A stretch of DNA of 21,885 bases from contig CAJWTF010000054.1 of NCBI GenBank assembly GCA_913046825.1, forward strand, positions 1 through 21,885. The letters are read 5' to 3'. Numbering within the stretch: position 1 is the first letter of the stretch; each line of letters starts with the position of its first letter. Made by a program: the position numbers and the translations under genes. The notes beneath the pieces were generated by a model, which was given only the letters and a program-made list of their open reading frames with translations, was not told the origin of the DNA and searched no databases. Shown here piece after piece: positions 1-6,747 of the stretch. The DNA comes from an uncultured Rickettsiales bacterium. Lineage in GTDB: Bacteria; Pseudomonadota; Alphaproteobacteria; UBA8366.

Positions 1-482
1 TTAATAACTGATTTTAATAATTTTTTATATGTTTTTTGATAATTATCTATATTAGATTTAATTAATTCAATAATTTCATTTTTATTAGTATTTACTAGAT
101 CATTAATTTTAATACCATAAAATAATAATAATTTTTCTAAATCTTCAAAATTATATATTTGTTTTAATATTTTTTTATCAATACTATCTATTATTGATTT
201 ATTATTTGGTAATGCTTTACTTAATAAATCTGATAATTTATCTACATTAATATTTTCTTGTAAATCAAATAGATATGATGTTAATTCTTTATTATATTTA
301 TCTTTAACAGAATCATTATTAATAGTTTTGGAAGTGTAATTATTTTGTAAGAAAGAATTTCTGAATGGTAATAATGAATAAGTTCTTTCACATAATTTAG
401 TATTTTCAAATAAATTAAAAAGATTATTTTGAAGATCTATTTTTAATCTATAATTACTTAAATGTAATGGTATAAACACCAT
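1..482 (-). CDS. A+T-rich open frame of unknown function, runs off left edge
   Basis: On the minus strand the frame entered at 482 stays open for about 160 codons to the window edge. Random DNA this rich in A and T should hit stops every few codons, so this is very probably real coding sequence. Read from 482 it begins MVFIPLHLSNYRLKIDL and later contains NLFENTKLCERTYSLLPFRN and YGIKINDLVNTNKNE. It is dominated by Asn, Lys, Ile, Leu and Asp; its arginines use AGA, and TAA, TAG and TGA are absent. I recognise no family. The ATG at 480-482 may be a dapB codon and not the true start, because the sequence beyond it is the reading frame of dapB. Composition and codon use are unlike everything else in the window. 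A giant virus, an A+T-rich protist or an organelle are possible sources; nothing in the sequence decides between them. Confidence 0.6.
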   Translation of the reverse strand, partial: MVFIPLHLSNYRLKIDLQNNLFNLFENTKLCERTYSLLPFRNSFLQNNYTSKTINNDSVKDKYNKELTSYLFDLQENINVDKLSDLLSKALPNNKSIIDSIDKKILKQIYNFEDLEKLLLFYGIKINDLVNTNKNEIIELIKSNIDNYQKTYKKLLKSVI

Positions 483-485
483 TGG
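474..485. other. Join between A+T-rich DNA and the dapB gene
   Basis: Base composition changes within a few bases, from very A+T-rich on the left to about half G+C on the right. The change falls inside dapB, right after the codons for GKPMV, where DapB proteins normally continue with IGTTG. The minus-strand reading frame happens to stay open across the join. The exact break cannot be fixed better than a few bases. A chimeric assembly is the simplest explanation; a real insertion or recombination is the alternative. Confidence 0.75.
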
Positions 486-695
486 CTTCCCATGTTCTGC
501 GGCCAAAGTTGCCAAAGGCAGGGTGGCGTCCCGCAGCGAAAAATCAATCACTGCATCGCATTCGCCGATCAGGGAACCCGGGTCATCTCCGAGATCAATC
601 GGATGAGATATATGGCAATCATGATCCAGGGCAATGGATTGAATGGCTTGACCCATCCTACCTTTGGATCCGCTAAGAAGAATATTTGTGGGCAT
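483..695 (-). CDS. dapB: 4-hydroxy-tetrahydrodipicolinate reductase, N-terminal fragment only
   Basis: DapB reduces hydroxy-tetrahydrodipicolinate with NAD(P)H in the diaminopimelate/lysine pathway. Only the first 71 codons are present. The start ATG at 693-695 is followed by MPTNILLSGSKGRMGQ, whose GSKGRMG (residues 9-15) is the dinucleotide-binding glycine loop of DapB. Further on, CDAVIDFS and LAAEHGKPMV match the family pattern up to the point where IGTTG should follow. There the gene is cut by the join near 480, so about two thirds of the usual 240-270 residues are missing. It follows dapA by 7 bases in the same direction, which fits a dapA-dapB operon. No Shine-Dalgarno site is visible. 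Assignment rests on the glycine loop, the GKPMV region and the partner gene. Confidence 0.8.
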
Positions 696-702
696 CGGAT
701 TT

Positions 703-1590
703 TTAGATCGATAGGTTGGCGGCAATCTTTTCCAGAAGATCAAAACTTTTGGAAGAAGGGGGAGTGAGGGGGAGGCGAACCTCTGAGGAATGTAGCATTC
801 CATTGAGATGCATTACTGTCTTTACGGGGACTGGATTCGGTTCGCAAAAAAGATTCGTGAATAATGCGTAGTTTTCGAGGTGCACGCGTCTGGCCTTCTC
901 CATATCGCCGGACAAGGCATGAGTTACCAATTCAGAAACCAGATAGGGGAGCAGATTGGAGGCCACGCTGATCACTCCTTTTGCACCGCAGGCGATAAAC
1001 GGGAGCGTAAGTCCGTCGTCTCCAGAGAGGACCACAAAGTCATCATCCAACGAGTAAAGGGTTTCAGAAACCTTGGAAGACTTCCCTCCAGCTTCCTTTA
1101 AGGCACAGATGTGGGGGTACTTTTCGCGAAGCTTCTGGACCGTGGGTGTCGAAATCTCGATTCCGCAACGAGAGGGTATGGAGTATAGCACAATGGGTTT
1201 TTCGGTGATTTCCGCAAGTGCCCCAAAATGAGCGAGCAAACCTTCCTGACTTGGCTTATTGTAATAGGGGGCGACGAGCAGAAAGGCATCCGCTCCAAGT
1301 TCGTCCGCTTTTTGTGTCAGGTAAACCGCTTCTCTCGTTGAGTTTGCTCCAGTTCCGGCAATCACCGGGACTTTGCCTTTTACCTGCTCGACGGTTTCTT
1401 GAATGACTTTGAGATGTTCTTCCTTGGAGAGGGTGGGGGATTCCCCCGTTGTTCCACAGGGTACAACACCAGAGACCCCACCTTGTAATTGCTTGTCCAG
1501 CAGGCTGTGTAGGTCCGCAAAGTCAACGGCACCGTCATTAAAAGGTGTAATAAGCGCGGTGTGCGCTCCATGAAGTAGATTCTTGTCCAT
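703..1590 (-). CDS. dapA: 4-hydroxy-tetrahydrodipicolinate synthase
   Basis: DapA condenses pyruvate with aspartate semialdehyde, the first committed step to diaminopimelate and lysine. The 295-residue product is of normal length. It shows the TIM-barrel landmarks: TALITPFNDG near the N-terminus, PCGTTGESPTLS (substrate-binding Thr-Thr), the APYYNKPSQEG segment, YSIPSRCGIEI, and ALKEAGG, whose lysine should form the Schiff base with pyruvate. SGDDGLTLPF and GAKGVISVASN are also typical. The CGIEI and SGDDGLTLPF style resembles verrucomicrobial DapA more than proteobacterial. The start is ATG at 1590; there is no Shine-Dalgarno site ahead of it. It is transcribed away from lepA, with 86 bases between the two starts, and leads into the dapB fragment. 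Confidence 0.95.
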   Translation of the reverse strand: MDKNLLHGAHTALITPFNDGAVDFADLHSLLDKQLQGGVSGVVPCGTTGESPTLSKEEHLKVIQETVEQVKGKVPVIAGTGANSTREAVYLTQKADELGADAFLLVAPYYNKPSQEGLLAHFGALAEITEKPIVLYSIPSRCGIEISTPTVQKLREKYPHICALKEAGGKSSKVSETLYSLDDDFVVLSGDDGLTLPFIACGAKGVISVASNLLPYLVSELVTHALSGDMEKARRVHLENYALFTNLFCEPNPVPVKTVMHLNGMLHSSEVRLPLTPPSSKSFDLLEKIAANLSI

Positions 1591-1676
1591 TTTGAATAAA
1601 TATGTGAGAGTGGGTATTCCCGCTTAATTTTCCCTACTACTTTCTCGGAGGGAAATTTTGACTGGTCAACTTTTTA

Positions 1677-3482
1677 ATGGTGGAAACACAAAGGATACGT
1701 AATTTTTGTATTATCGCGCATGTCGATCACGGCAAGACCACATTGTCGGACCGACTTCTCGAGCGTACCCAGACGGTGATGCAACGGGAGATGAAGGAAC
1801 AACTCCTCGATTCCATGGATTTGGAGCGCGAACGGGGCATCACCATCAAATGCCATCCGGTATCGATGAACTACCATGCGAACGATGGAAATGACTATTT
1901 GTTCAACCTCATTGACACTCCTGGTCATGTCGATTTTTCCTATGAGGTGTCGCGAAGTTTGGCGGCTTGTGAAGGTGCTTTGCTTCTAATCGACGCATCC
2001 CAAGGAGTGGAAGCTCAGACGCTTGCCAATGCTCAATTGGCCGAATCTCAGGGCCTGGAGATTATTCCGGTGATTAATAAGGTCGACCTTCCAAGCGCTG
2101 ATGTAGACCGGGTTTCCAAGCAGATTGAGGATATCTTAGCCATTCCTGCGGAAGAGGCCATTCTAGCTAGTGGTAAGTCAGGAATCGGCGTGGATGAGAT
2201 TCTTGAGGCGGTGGTTGATCGCCTGCCATCTCCCAGGTGGACGGAGCATCCCAAACCGCGCGCTCTCGCGTTTGACAGTCATTTTGATTCCTACAAGGGA
2301 GTGATTTGTTATGTCCGGGTGTTTTCCGGTTTGTTTCCAAGAAATGGAAACCTGATCCTGATGAGCGATGGTCGGAAAACTCAAATCAAGGAGATCGGGA
2401 AGTTTTGCCCACAACCGGTTCCCGTAGATGCACTGAGCGTGGGAGAAGTGGGCTATGTGGTGACCGGCATTCGGGATGTTGCTGAAATCAAGATCGGAGA
2501 CACCTTATCTCTCTCCGATGATGCCGCGGAAGAAATGCTTCCCGGATACAAGGAAGTCAGACCCATGGTATTCAGTGGGTTGTACCCATTGGACACATCC
2601 GATTATGAAAAATTAAAGAAAAGCGTTGGGAAGCTTCGTCTGAACGATGCCGCCTTCACCTTTCAATCGGAGACATCGGTTGCCCTCGGTTTCGGTTTTC
2701 GCTGCGGATTCCTTGGTTTGCTTCATATGGAAATCGTTCAGGAGAGATTGCGCAGGGAATATGACCTGGATTTGATCTCGACCTATCCCAGTGTGGTCTA
2801 TCGGGTGCATATGACTGCTGGAGGAATGGTGGAAGTGGACAACCCCCTTGATTTACCAGATACTACGGAAATCCTAAAGATCGAAGAACCGACAATCTTG
2901 GCCCGTATTCATGCTCCCAATGATAGCATCGGAGATTTACTTGCCCTGGTCACTGAGAAACGGGGGACCTGCAGCAACACCGAGACCATTGACGAGACAC
3001 GCGTCATGATGACCTGTCATCTTCCACTCAATGAAATTCTTGTCGATTTTAACGACCGTCTCAAAAGCGTGACCCATGGTTATGGATCGATGGATTACGA
3101 TATGGACGAATACCAGGAATCTGCACTCGTACGGATGGAGATTTTGGTAAATGCCGAACCGGTTGATGCCTTTTCGACCATCGTTCACCAGGACAAGGCG
3201 GAAACGAGGGGTAGGGCACTCTGCTCCAAGCTGAAGGATATACTGCCCCGGCAACTTTTTAAGATTGCTCTGCAGGCAGGAGTGGGTGGCAAGGTGATTG
3301 CTAGGGAAACCATTTCTGCTTTACGAAAACATGTCACCGCAAAATGCTATGGCGGCGACATATCACGGAAACGCAAGCTGTTGGACAAACAGAAAGCCGG
3401 CAAGAAGCGCATGCGCCAATTCGGCAAAGTGGAAATCCCACAATCGGCCTTTATCGACGCGCTCAAGATGGAAGAAGTTTAG
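1677..3482 (+). CDS. lepA: Elongation factor 4 (back-translocating ribosomal GTPase)
   Basis: LepA/EF4 is a membrane- and ribosome-associated GTPase that acts on the ribosome during elongation or subunit maturation. At 601 residues it has the usual length. The G domain shows the P-loop AHVDHGKTT, switch I RERGITIK, DTPGHVDF and NKVD. FRCGFLGLLHMEI and a C-terminal basic stretch (GDISRKRKLLDKQKAGKKR) are LepA hallmarks. The HVDHGKTTLSDRLL form is typical of Verrucomicrobia and Planctomycetes; alphaproteobacteria usually have HIDHGKSTLADRL. The ATG at 1677 lacks a close Shine-Dalgarno site: GGAGGG lies at 1647-1652, and the only in-frame codon at a good distance from it is CTG at 1662. In-frame TGA at 1659 closes the frame upstream. 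Codon use and G+C match dapA, not the genes to the right. Confidence 0.95.
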   Translation: MVETQRIRNFCIIAHVDHGKTTLSDRLLERTQTVMQREMKEQLLDSMDLERERGITIKCHPVSMNYHANDGNDYLFNLIDTPGHVDFSYEVSRSLAACEGALLLIDASQGVEAQTLANAQLAESQGLEIIPVINKVDLPSADVDRVSKQIEDILAIPAEEAILASGKSGIGVDEILEAVVDRLPSPRWTEHPKPRALAFDSHFDSYKGVICYVRVFSGLFPRNGNLILMSDGRKTQIKEIGKFCPQPVPVDALSVGEVGYVVTGIRDVAEIKIGDTLSLSDDAAEEMLPGYKEVRPMVFSGLYPLDTSDYEKLKKSVGKLRLNDAAFTFQSETSVALGFGFRCGFLGLLHMEIVQERLRREYDLDLISTYPSVVYRVHMTAGGMVEVDNPLDLPDTTEILKIEEPTILARIHAPNDSIGDLLALVTEKRGTCSNTETIDETRVMMTCHLPLNEILVDFNDRLKSVTHGYGSMDYDMDEYQESALVRMEILVNAEPVDAFSTIVHQDKAETRGRALCSKLKDILPRQLFKIALQAGVGGKVIARETISALRKHVTAKCYGGDISRKRKLLDKQKAGKKRMRQFGKVEIPQSAFIDALKMEEV

Positions 3483-3497
3483 GCGTGGCCCCTTACT

Positions 3498-3534
3498 CTG
3501 AGCCTGTCGAAGGGTAGGCTTGTCAAAGCATGAG
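3498..3534. repeat. Short REP-like dispersed repeat after lepA
   Basis: CTGAGCCTGTCGAAGGG at 3498-3514 is followed by a second, imperfect copy, GGCTTGTCAAAGCATGAG at 3517-3534. The motif CCTTCGACAGGCTCAG (reverse strand of the first copy) is, to my knowledge, a very common intergenic repeat core in many bacterial genomes. It sits between a verrucomicrobial-type gene and an alphaproteobacterial run. A repeat like this is a natural place for an assembler to join unrelated contigs. Confidence 0.45.
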
Positions 3535-3563
3535 TGCGCCACCCCTGCCGCTGGAGACGCTTT

Positions 3564-3815
3564 ATGGAATTCCACGACATTCTCGGCACCACCGGCGTCG
3601 GCTTTATCGTCGTTATGTACGTCATGCTGCAGACGGAGCGTATTGATCCCAGACGCATGGCATTTTCGATCTTCAATGCGGTCGGCTCGATTCTGATTCT
3701 GATTTCCCTCGCGTACGAGTTCAATTTCTCCGCCGTCCTTATCGAGGGCGTGTGGCTGATCGTAAGTGTATACGGGTTGTGGAGGGCCTGGCGGAAGCAC
3801 CACGCCGTGGGCTAA
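3564..3815 (+). CDS. CBU_0592-type small membrane protein
   Basis: The product has 83 residues and begins MEFHDILGTTGVGFIVVMYV. It shows three hydrophobic stretches (around residues 10-22, 35-51 and 56-73) separated by short charged loops (QTERIDPRR) and a basic end (RAWRKHH). This matches my memory of the small CBU_0592-family inner-membrane proteins, whose function is not known. I prefer the ATG at 3564 over a possible earlier start at 3534, because GGAG at 3553-3556 lies 7 bases before it and the upstream extension is arginine-rich and not membrane-like. It converges on the Nudix gene, and the two stop codons overlap by 4 bases in CTAA. Confidence 0.75.
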   Translation: MEFHDILGTTGVGFIVVMYVMLQTERIDPRRMAFSIFNAVGSILILISLAYEFNFSAVLIEGVWLIVSVYGLWRAWRKHHAVG

Positions 3816-4672
3816 ACCACGCCGCTCCTCCGCAAACCCAGGCAGATCGCCGCATAGTCAGGCTCGGTATCCGGATCGAGCACACCGTGGCGGATCAAGA
3901 AATCGATGATCACCAAATTGCAATTGAACTTGAATTCATATGTGTCGCGTACGACCTTGGCGACCTTTGCGATCGGCCACATCATGAATTCCCCAACCTC
4001 ACCATCCGCCGCCACCGGCTGAAACGTCTCGGGAAGTTCTAAATCGTAGCAATATTGCCGGTCCGGCTTCGCGGTATCTTCCGATTGGTGATTATAGTCG
4101 ATGATACCGACGGCTCGAACGGTCCTGGCGATCTCCTGCGGAATACCGGCCTCCTCGCCGCATTCCTTGATCATATTTTCCTTCAACCCCAGGCCGAGCG
4201 GTTGGCCGCCCGCGACCATGTTGTCCAACATTCCGGGATAGGTCATCTTGCCGCTGGCCCGCCGCGCGATCCACATATGCAAGCCATCGGCACGCCGCAC
4301 ATATCCATTCATATGCACGCCAGACGCCTGGACGCCGAAGAACGGTACCGCGCTGCGCTCAATTTGCATCAACGGTGGCAGGTGGCGGTCTTCTGAGATC
4401 GCATAGAATTCCGCCCGCGGTGCGAGAGTTGCGCCCGATGCCGCCAATCCTTCGACGACAGAGGCAACCGCCGCGGAGCGCGTCTCGAAATTGTCGAGAC
4501 CGGGCACTAAAGTCACGCGCTCTTCATTGATGGCGAAGACATCGGCGTAAGCCGTCAATGTCTCGATATTTTTACGATGGATCCAACCGACGGCACGGCC
4601 ATCTATTTCGAACGGCCGGAAATGTGCCAGATCAAGATTGTTACAGGCGCGAATATGATCAAGATAACTCAT
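3812..4672 (-). CDS. Nudix hydrolase with N-terminal DUF4743 domain
   Basis: The 286-residue protein has a DUF4743-like first half (SYLDHIRACNNLDLAHFRPF, then VGWIHRKN) and a Nudix domain in the second half. The Nudix box begins with GGQPLG and ends with KECGEEAGI. It keeps the two metal-binding glutamates (EE) but has Lys where the classical box has Arg, and Leu at the first Glu position, as is common in this subfamily. Related eukaryotic proteins are fused to thiamine pyrophosphokinase or act on oxidised thiamine diphosphate, so a housecleaning role on a damaged diphosphate cofactor is plausible, but the substrate cannot be read from the sequence. It lies 37 bases downstream of the ACT-domain gene on the same strand. 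No strong ribosome-binding site precedes the ATG. Confidence 0.88.
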   Translation of the reverse strand: MSYLDHIRACNNLDLAHFRPFEIDGRAVGWIHRKNIETLTAYADVFAINEERVTLVPGLDNFETRSAAVASVVEGLAASGATLAPRAEFYAISEDRHLPPLMQIERSAVPFFGVQASGVHMNGYVRRADGLHMWIARRASGKMTYPGMLDNMVAGGQPLGLGLKENMIKECGEEAGIPQEIARTVRAVGIIDYNHQSEDTAKPDRQYCYDLELPETFQPVAADGEVGEFMMWPIAKVAKVVRDTYEFKFNCNLVIIDFLIRHGVLDPDTEPDYAAICLGLRRSGVV

Positions 4673-4709
4673 GGTTGTAGCTGAGAATTAAACCTCTCAC
4701 TCCCTTCGA

Positions 4710-5012
4710 TCAAGGAGAACCGGGCGTCACGTCGATGGAACGCACCACAAAATTCTTCTGAAGGCACCGTCCAATATAAGCCCCCAAGCTAGGGTCCGTC
4801 TCCTTTATCTCAATCTCCACCCACAGCTCTTGATCAACCGTTCGGGAGCTCAAGCAAGCAGGTACCAAACCACGTTTTGCGAAGAGCGAGACAATACGAG
4901 AGGGGGTCCTCGGGTCCAACGCCGCGAACACAACAAACCGCGTGCGTTCAGAGGTTTCGTCGGGATTTATAAAAGTAGCGTTCAATGGCTCTGAAGCGGT
5001 CGCAAACGACAT
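4710..5012 (-). CDS. Small ACT-domain protein
   Basis: The 100-residue product contains RFVVFAALDPRTPSRIVSLF and GLVPACLSSRTVDQELWVEI, a beta-alpha-beta pattern like the ACT domain of the small regulatory subunits of acetolactate synthase (IlvN/IlvM). ACT domains bind amino acids and control metabolic enzymes. No large subunit is next to it, so calling it ilvN or ilvM would go too far. The start is well supported: AAGGAG lies 7 bases before the ATG. The roughly 25 residues before the domain are polar and probably flexible. It is likely co-transcribed with the Nudix hydrolase. About 280 bases without a gene lie upstream (5013-5293), in which I see no clear promoter. Confidence 0.65.
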   Translation of the reverse strand: MSFATASEPLNATFINPDETSERTRFVVFAALDPRTPSRIVSLFAKRGLVPACLSSRTVDQELWVEIEIKETDPSLGAYIGRCLQKNFVVRSIDVTPGSP

Positions 5013-5293
5013 CGCTGTGCTCCTTAAAACAATTTTTGATCTGGAAACGAAAAAGCAGATCCCGGCCCTGACTAGAGGACCGGACCAATAATTCGGAGAT
5101 CGATAATCGTTTCAGCGAACATTTGAATGATGACTATTTAACACTTTTCGACGGACCGCTCAATCAACCTCCTTCAGCATTTGTTAACCTTTGCGCGTTA
5201 ATTGTAATCAAGGGCGATGAATTCGCTGCTTGACCGGATTCCGGCAGGCGTCCAGATTGACTGCCTCAAAGAGCGTCGAGGGCGAAACTTTTT

Positions 5294-5560
5294 ATGTCAA
5301 ACCTCTGGATTTACTTCAGACGACCGAGTTCGGTGGTCCGCTATCGTCACGGCGGCGATACCGCGATCTATCCGATTCTGAAGCAACCAATCGTTGGAAC
5401 ACAGGAAGCAGTACAAGCGGCCCTGGCGGCGGGTGCCGCCGACGTGGCAGTCGTACCGGAAGACAACGTCCTTGATTTCGTCTCGGGACAACGGCGCTCC
5501 GAACGGAGCCGCCCCGCCCGCAGTCCGCGCACCGGCGGAAAACCAAAACGCCGCGAATAA
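5294..5560 (+). CDS. Small hypothetical protein with basic tail
   Basis: I do not recognise this 88-residue frame. It begins MSNLWIYFRRPSSVVRYRHG, has a middle part that looks folded (AIYPILKQPIVGTQEAVQAA, then GAADVAVVPEDNVLDFV), and ends in a strongly basic, probably disordered tail (RRSERSRPARSPRTGGKPKR). A GAGGG about 12 bases before the ATG is a weak ribosome-binding site. The next feature, an rraA-like remnant, ends 9 bases away on the other strand. Codon use resembles the neighbouring alphaproteobacterial genes. Overlapping frames on both strands exist but have less protein-like composition. Confidence 0.5.
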   Translation: MSNLWIYFRRPSSVVRYRHGGDTAIYPILKQPIVGTQEAVQAALAAGAADVAVVPEDNVLDFVSGQRRSERSRPARSPRTGGKPKRRE

Positions 5561-5569
5561 ACCACGCCT

Positions 5570-5881
5570 CTAGCAAGGTTTGCCGGCCGCGAGCCAATCC
5601 GCATATTCTGCCCTACCCGTATCGTCCGGCGGGTAGAGGCCAATTGTAGAGCGGCCCTTTTCCACCTGTAATTTAATAAAGACTTCAATCCCTTCCTGCT
5701 CGAAACCGTCACGCGCGACTTCATCTGCCAAATCTTTCGGAATGACAACAACCCCACCGCAACCAACCGGCAAGCCGAAATCGATTGGTGTGTGCGTAGT
5801 AAGAGAAGCGGGTGTTGCGGGACCAGCGGCAAAGGCCGGCAAGCCGACTTCTGAAACAACTGCCGCGTCCCGAATGCCATT
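5570..5881 (-). pseudogene. Remnant of an RraA-family (HMG aldolase/RNase regulator-like) gene
   Basis: On the minus strand, reading from about 5881, the translation gives GIRDAAVVSEVGLPAFAAG, then LPVGCGGVVVIPKDLADEVA and finally KGRSTIGLYPPDD before the stop at 5570-5572. This is the C-terminal half of the RraA fold, including the conserved (D)GxxRD site region. Two defects are visible. The N-terminal half, about 100 residues, is absent, and the sequence before GIRD no longer resembles the family. Between GCGG and VVVIP the usual strand-turn of about 15 residues (ending in a GDxxG element) is missing, which looks like a small in-frame deletion between two similar GV sequences. A short frame starting at TTG 5842 could still be translated, but it could not be an active enzyme. 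Confidence 0.7.
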
Positions 5882-5947
5882 CCTTCCTTGGCTTTGGTAT
5901 CGACTATTTTTCTGTTCATATTCCGTTTGAAAGATTATACCGCCAGT

Positions 5948-6148
5948 ATGTCTGGATTTCTCGTTCCTCTTCTGATTTTTGCGATGCTCGCCACGCTCGG
6001 CGTGTTATTTTTTGGTATTACAACCATGGCGCGCGGTGGCGACTTCAATCTGAAGTATGGAAATAAGATCATGCGCGCTCGGATCGTATTGCAAGGCTTA
6101 GCGTTGCTGATCTTCGCGATCATCATGGTTGTGGCGGGACGTGCTTGA
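5948..6148 (+). CDS. HIG1-domain twin-transmembrane protein
   Basis: The 66-residue product has two membrane segments, at about residues 4-24 (FLVPLLIFAMLATLGVLFFG) and 46-63, joined by the conserved hydrophilic loop RGGDFNLKYGNKIMRARI. This is the pattern of the hypoxia-induced HIG1 family, which in mitochondria associates with respiratory complexes; the bacterial role is not settled. I place the start at ATG 5948, since a longer frame from 5888 adds residues unlike the family. Its stop TGA overlaps the ATG of the cobalamin adenosyltransferase by one base, so the two are translationally coupled. The same pairing, followed by ETF genes, is familiar from Rhodospirillales. Confidence 0.85.
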   Translation: MSGFLVPLLIFAMLATLGVLFFGITTMARGGDFNLKYGNKIMRARIVLQGLALLIFAIIMVVAGRA

Positions 6149-6729
6149 TGGTTCAACTGACGAAAATCTACACGCGCGGCGGCGACAAGGGCGAAACCTC
6201 GCTCGGTGACGGCAGCCGTGTCGCGAAGCATCACCTCCGCGTGGAAGCTTATGGCACCGTAGATGAAGCAAATGCCGTCATCGGGTTGGCGCGGGTCGAA
6301 ATTCTCCGCACCCCCGACACCGACGACATGCTTGATCCGGCTCTTAACCGCATCCAGAACGATTTATTCGACCTCGGTGCAGATTTATGCACACCGGAAG
6401 ACGGCCGACGGGCCGAAGGCGCGTTGCGTATTATCGACACGCAGGTTTATTGGTTGGAGAGCGAAATTGACCGTATTAACGGCGCGCTCGATCCACTCTC
6501 CAGCTTTATTCTGCCAGGTGGTACGCCGGTCGCGGCGCAACTTCATCTCGCCCGCACCGTCACGCGCCGCGCAGAGCGGTTGATTACTGCGCTGGCTGCC
6601 GAAGCGCTGGTTAATCCGGAGGCAGTCAAGTACCTCAATCGTTTATCCGACCTGTTGTTTGTTATGTCCCGTGCGGCAAATGGTAGCGGCAAGGACGATG
6701 TACTTTGGGTGCCGGGCGGCAGCCGTTAA
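6148..6729 (+). CDS. Cob(I)alamin adenosyltransferase, PduO type
   Basis: The enzyme transfers the adenosyl group of ATP to cob(I)alamin to give adenosylcobalamin. The 193-residue protein begins MVQLTKIYTRGGDKGETSL, the ATP-binding N-terminal motif of the PduO class. It continues with VEAYGTVDEANA and SSFILPGGTP, and ends with RRAERL and NRLSDLLFVMSRAAN, which line the active site in this family. The start is ATG 6148, overlapping the HIG1 stop. An upstream TTG at 6145 is in frame but less likely. Its product is the cofactor required by the ribonucleotide reductase that begins at 21444, and possibly by other mutases not in this window. Confidence 0.93.
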   Translation: MVQLTKIYTRGGDKGETSLGDGSRVAKHHLRVEAYGTVDEANAVIGLARVEILRTPDTDDMLDPALNRIQNDLFDLGADLCTPEDGRRAEGALRIIDTQVYWLESEIDRINGALDPLSSFILPGGTPVAAQLHLARTVTRRAERLITALAAEALVNPEAVKYLNRLSDLLFVMSRAANGSGKDDVLWVPGGSR

Positions 6730-6747
6730 CCAGACCCGGGGGACGCT

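Noticed and set aside
482..767. Plus-strand frames over the dapB fragment
   Set aside because: They have no protein-like pattern, and the minus strand carries clear DapB motifs.
1608..1623. Hairpin AGTGGG/CCCGCT in the dapA-lepA gap as a terminator
   Set aside because: It lies between two divergent starts, contains a G-T pair and has no convincing T-run; no gene ends there.
5368..5919. 183-codon minus-strand frame covering the rraA-like remnant
   Set aside because: RraA motifs lie in another frame; this frame is rich in Arg and Ser with no family signal.
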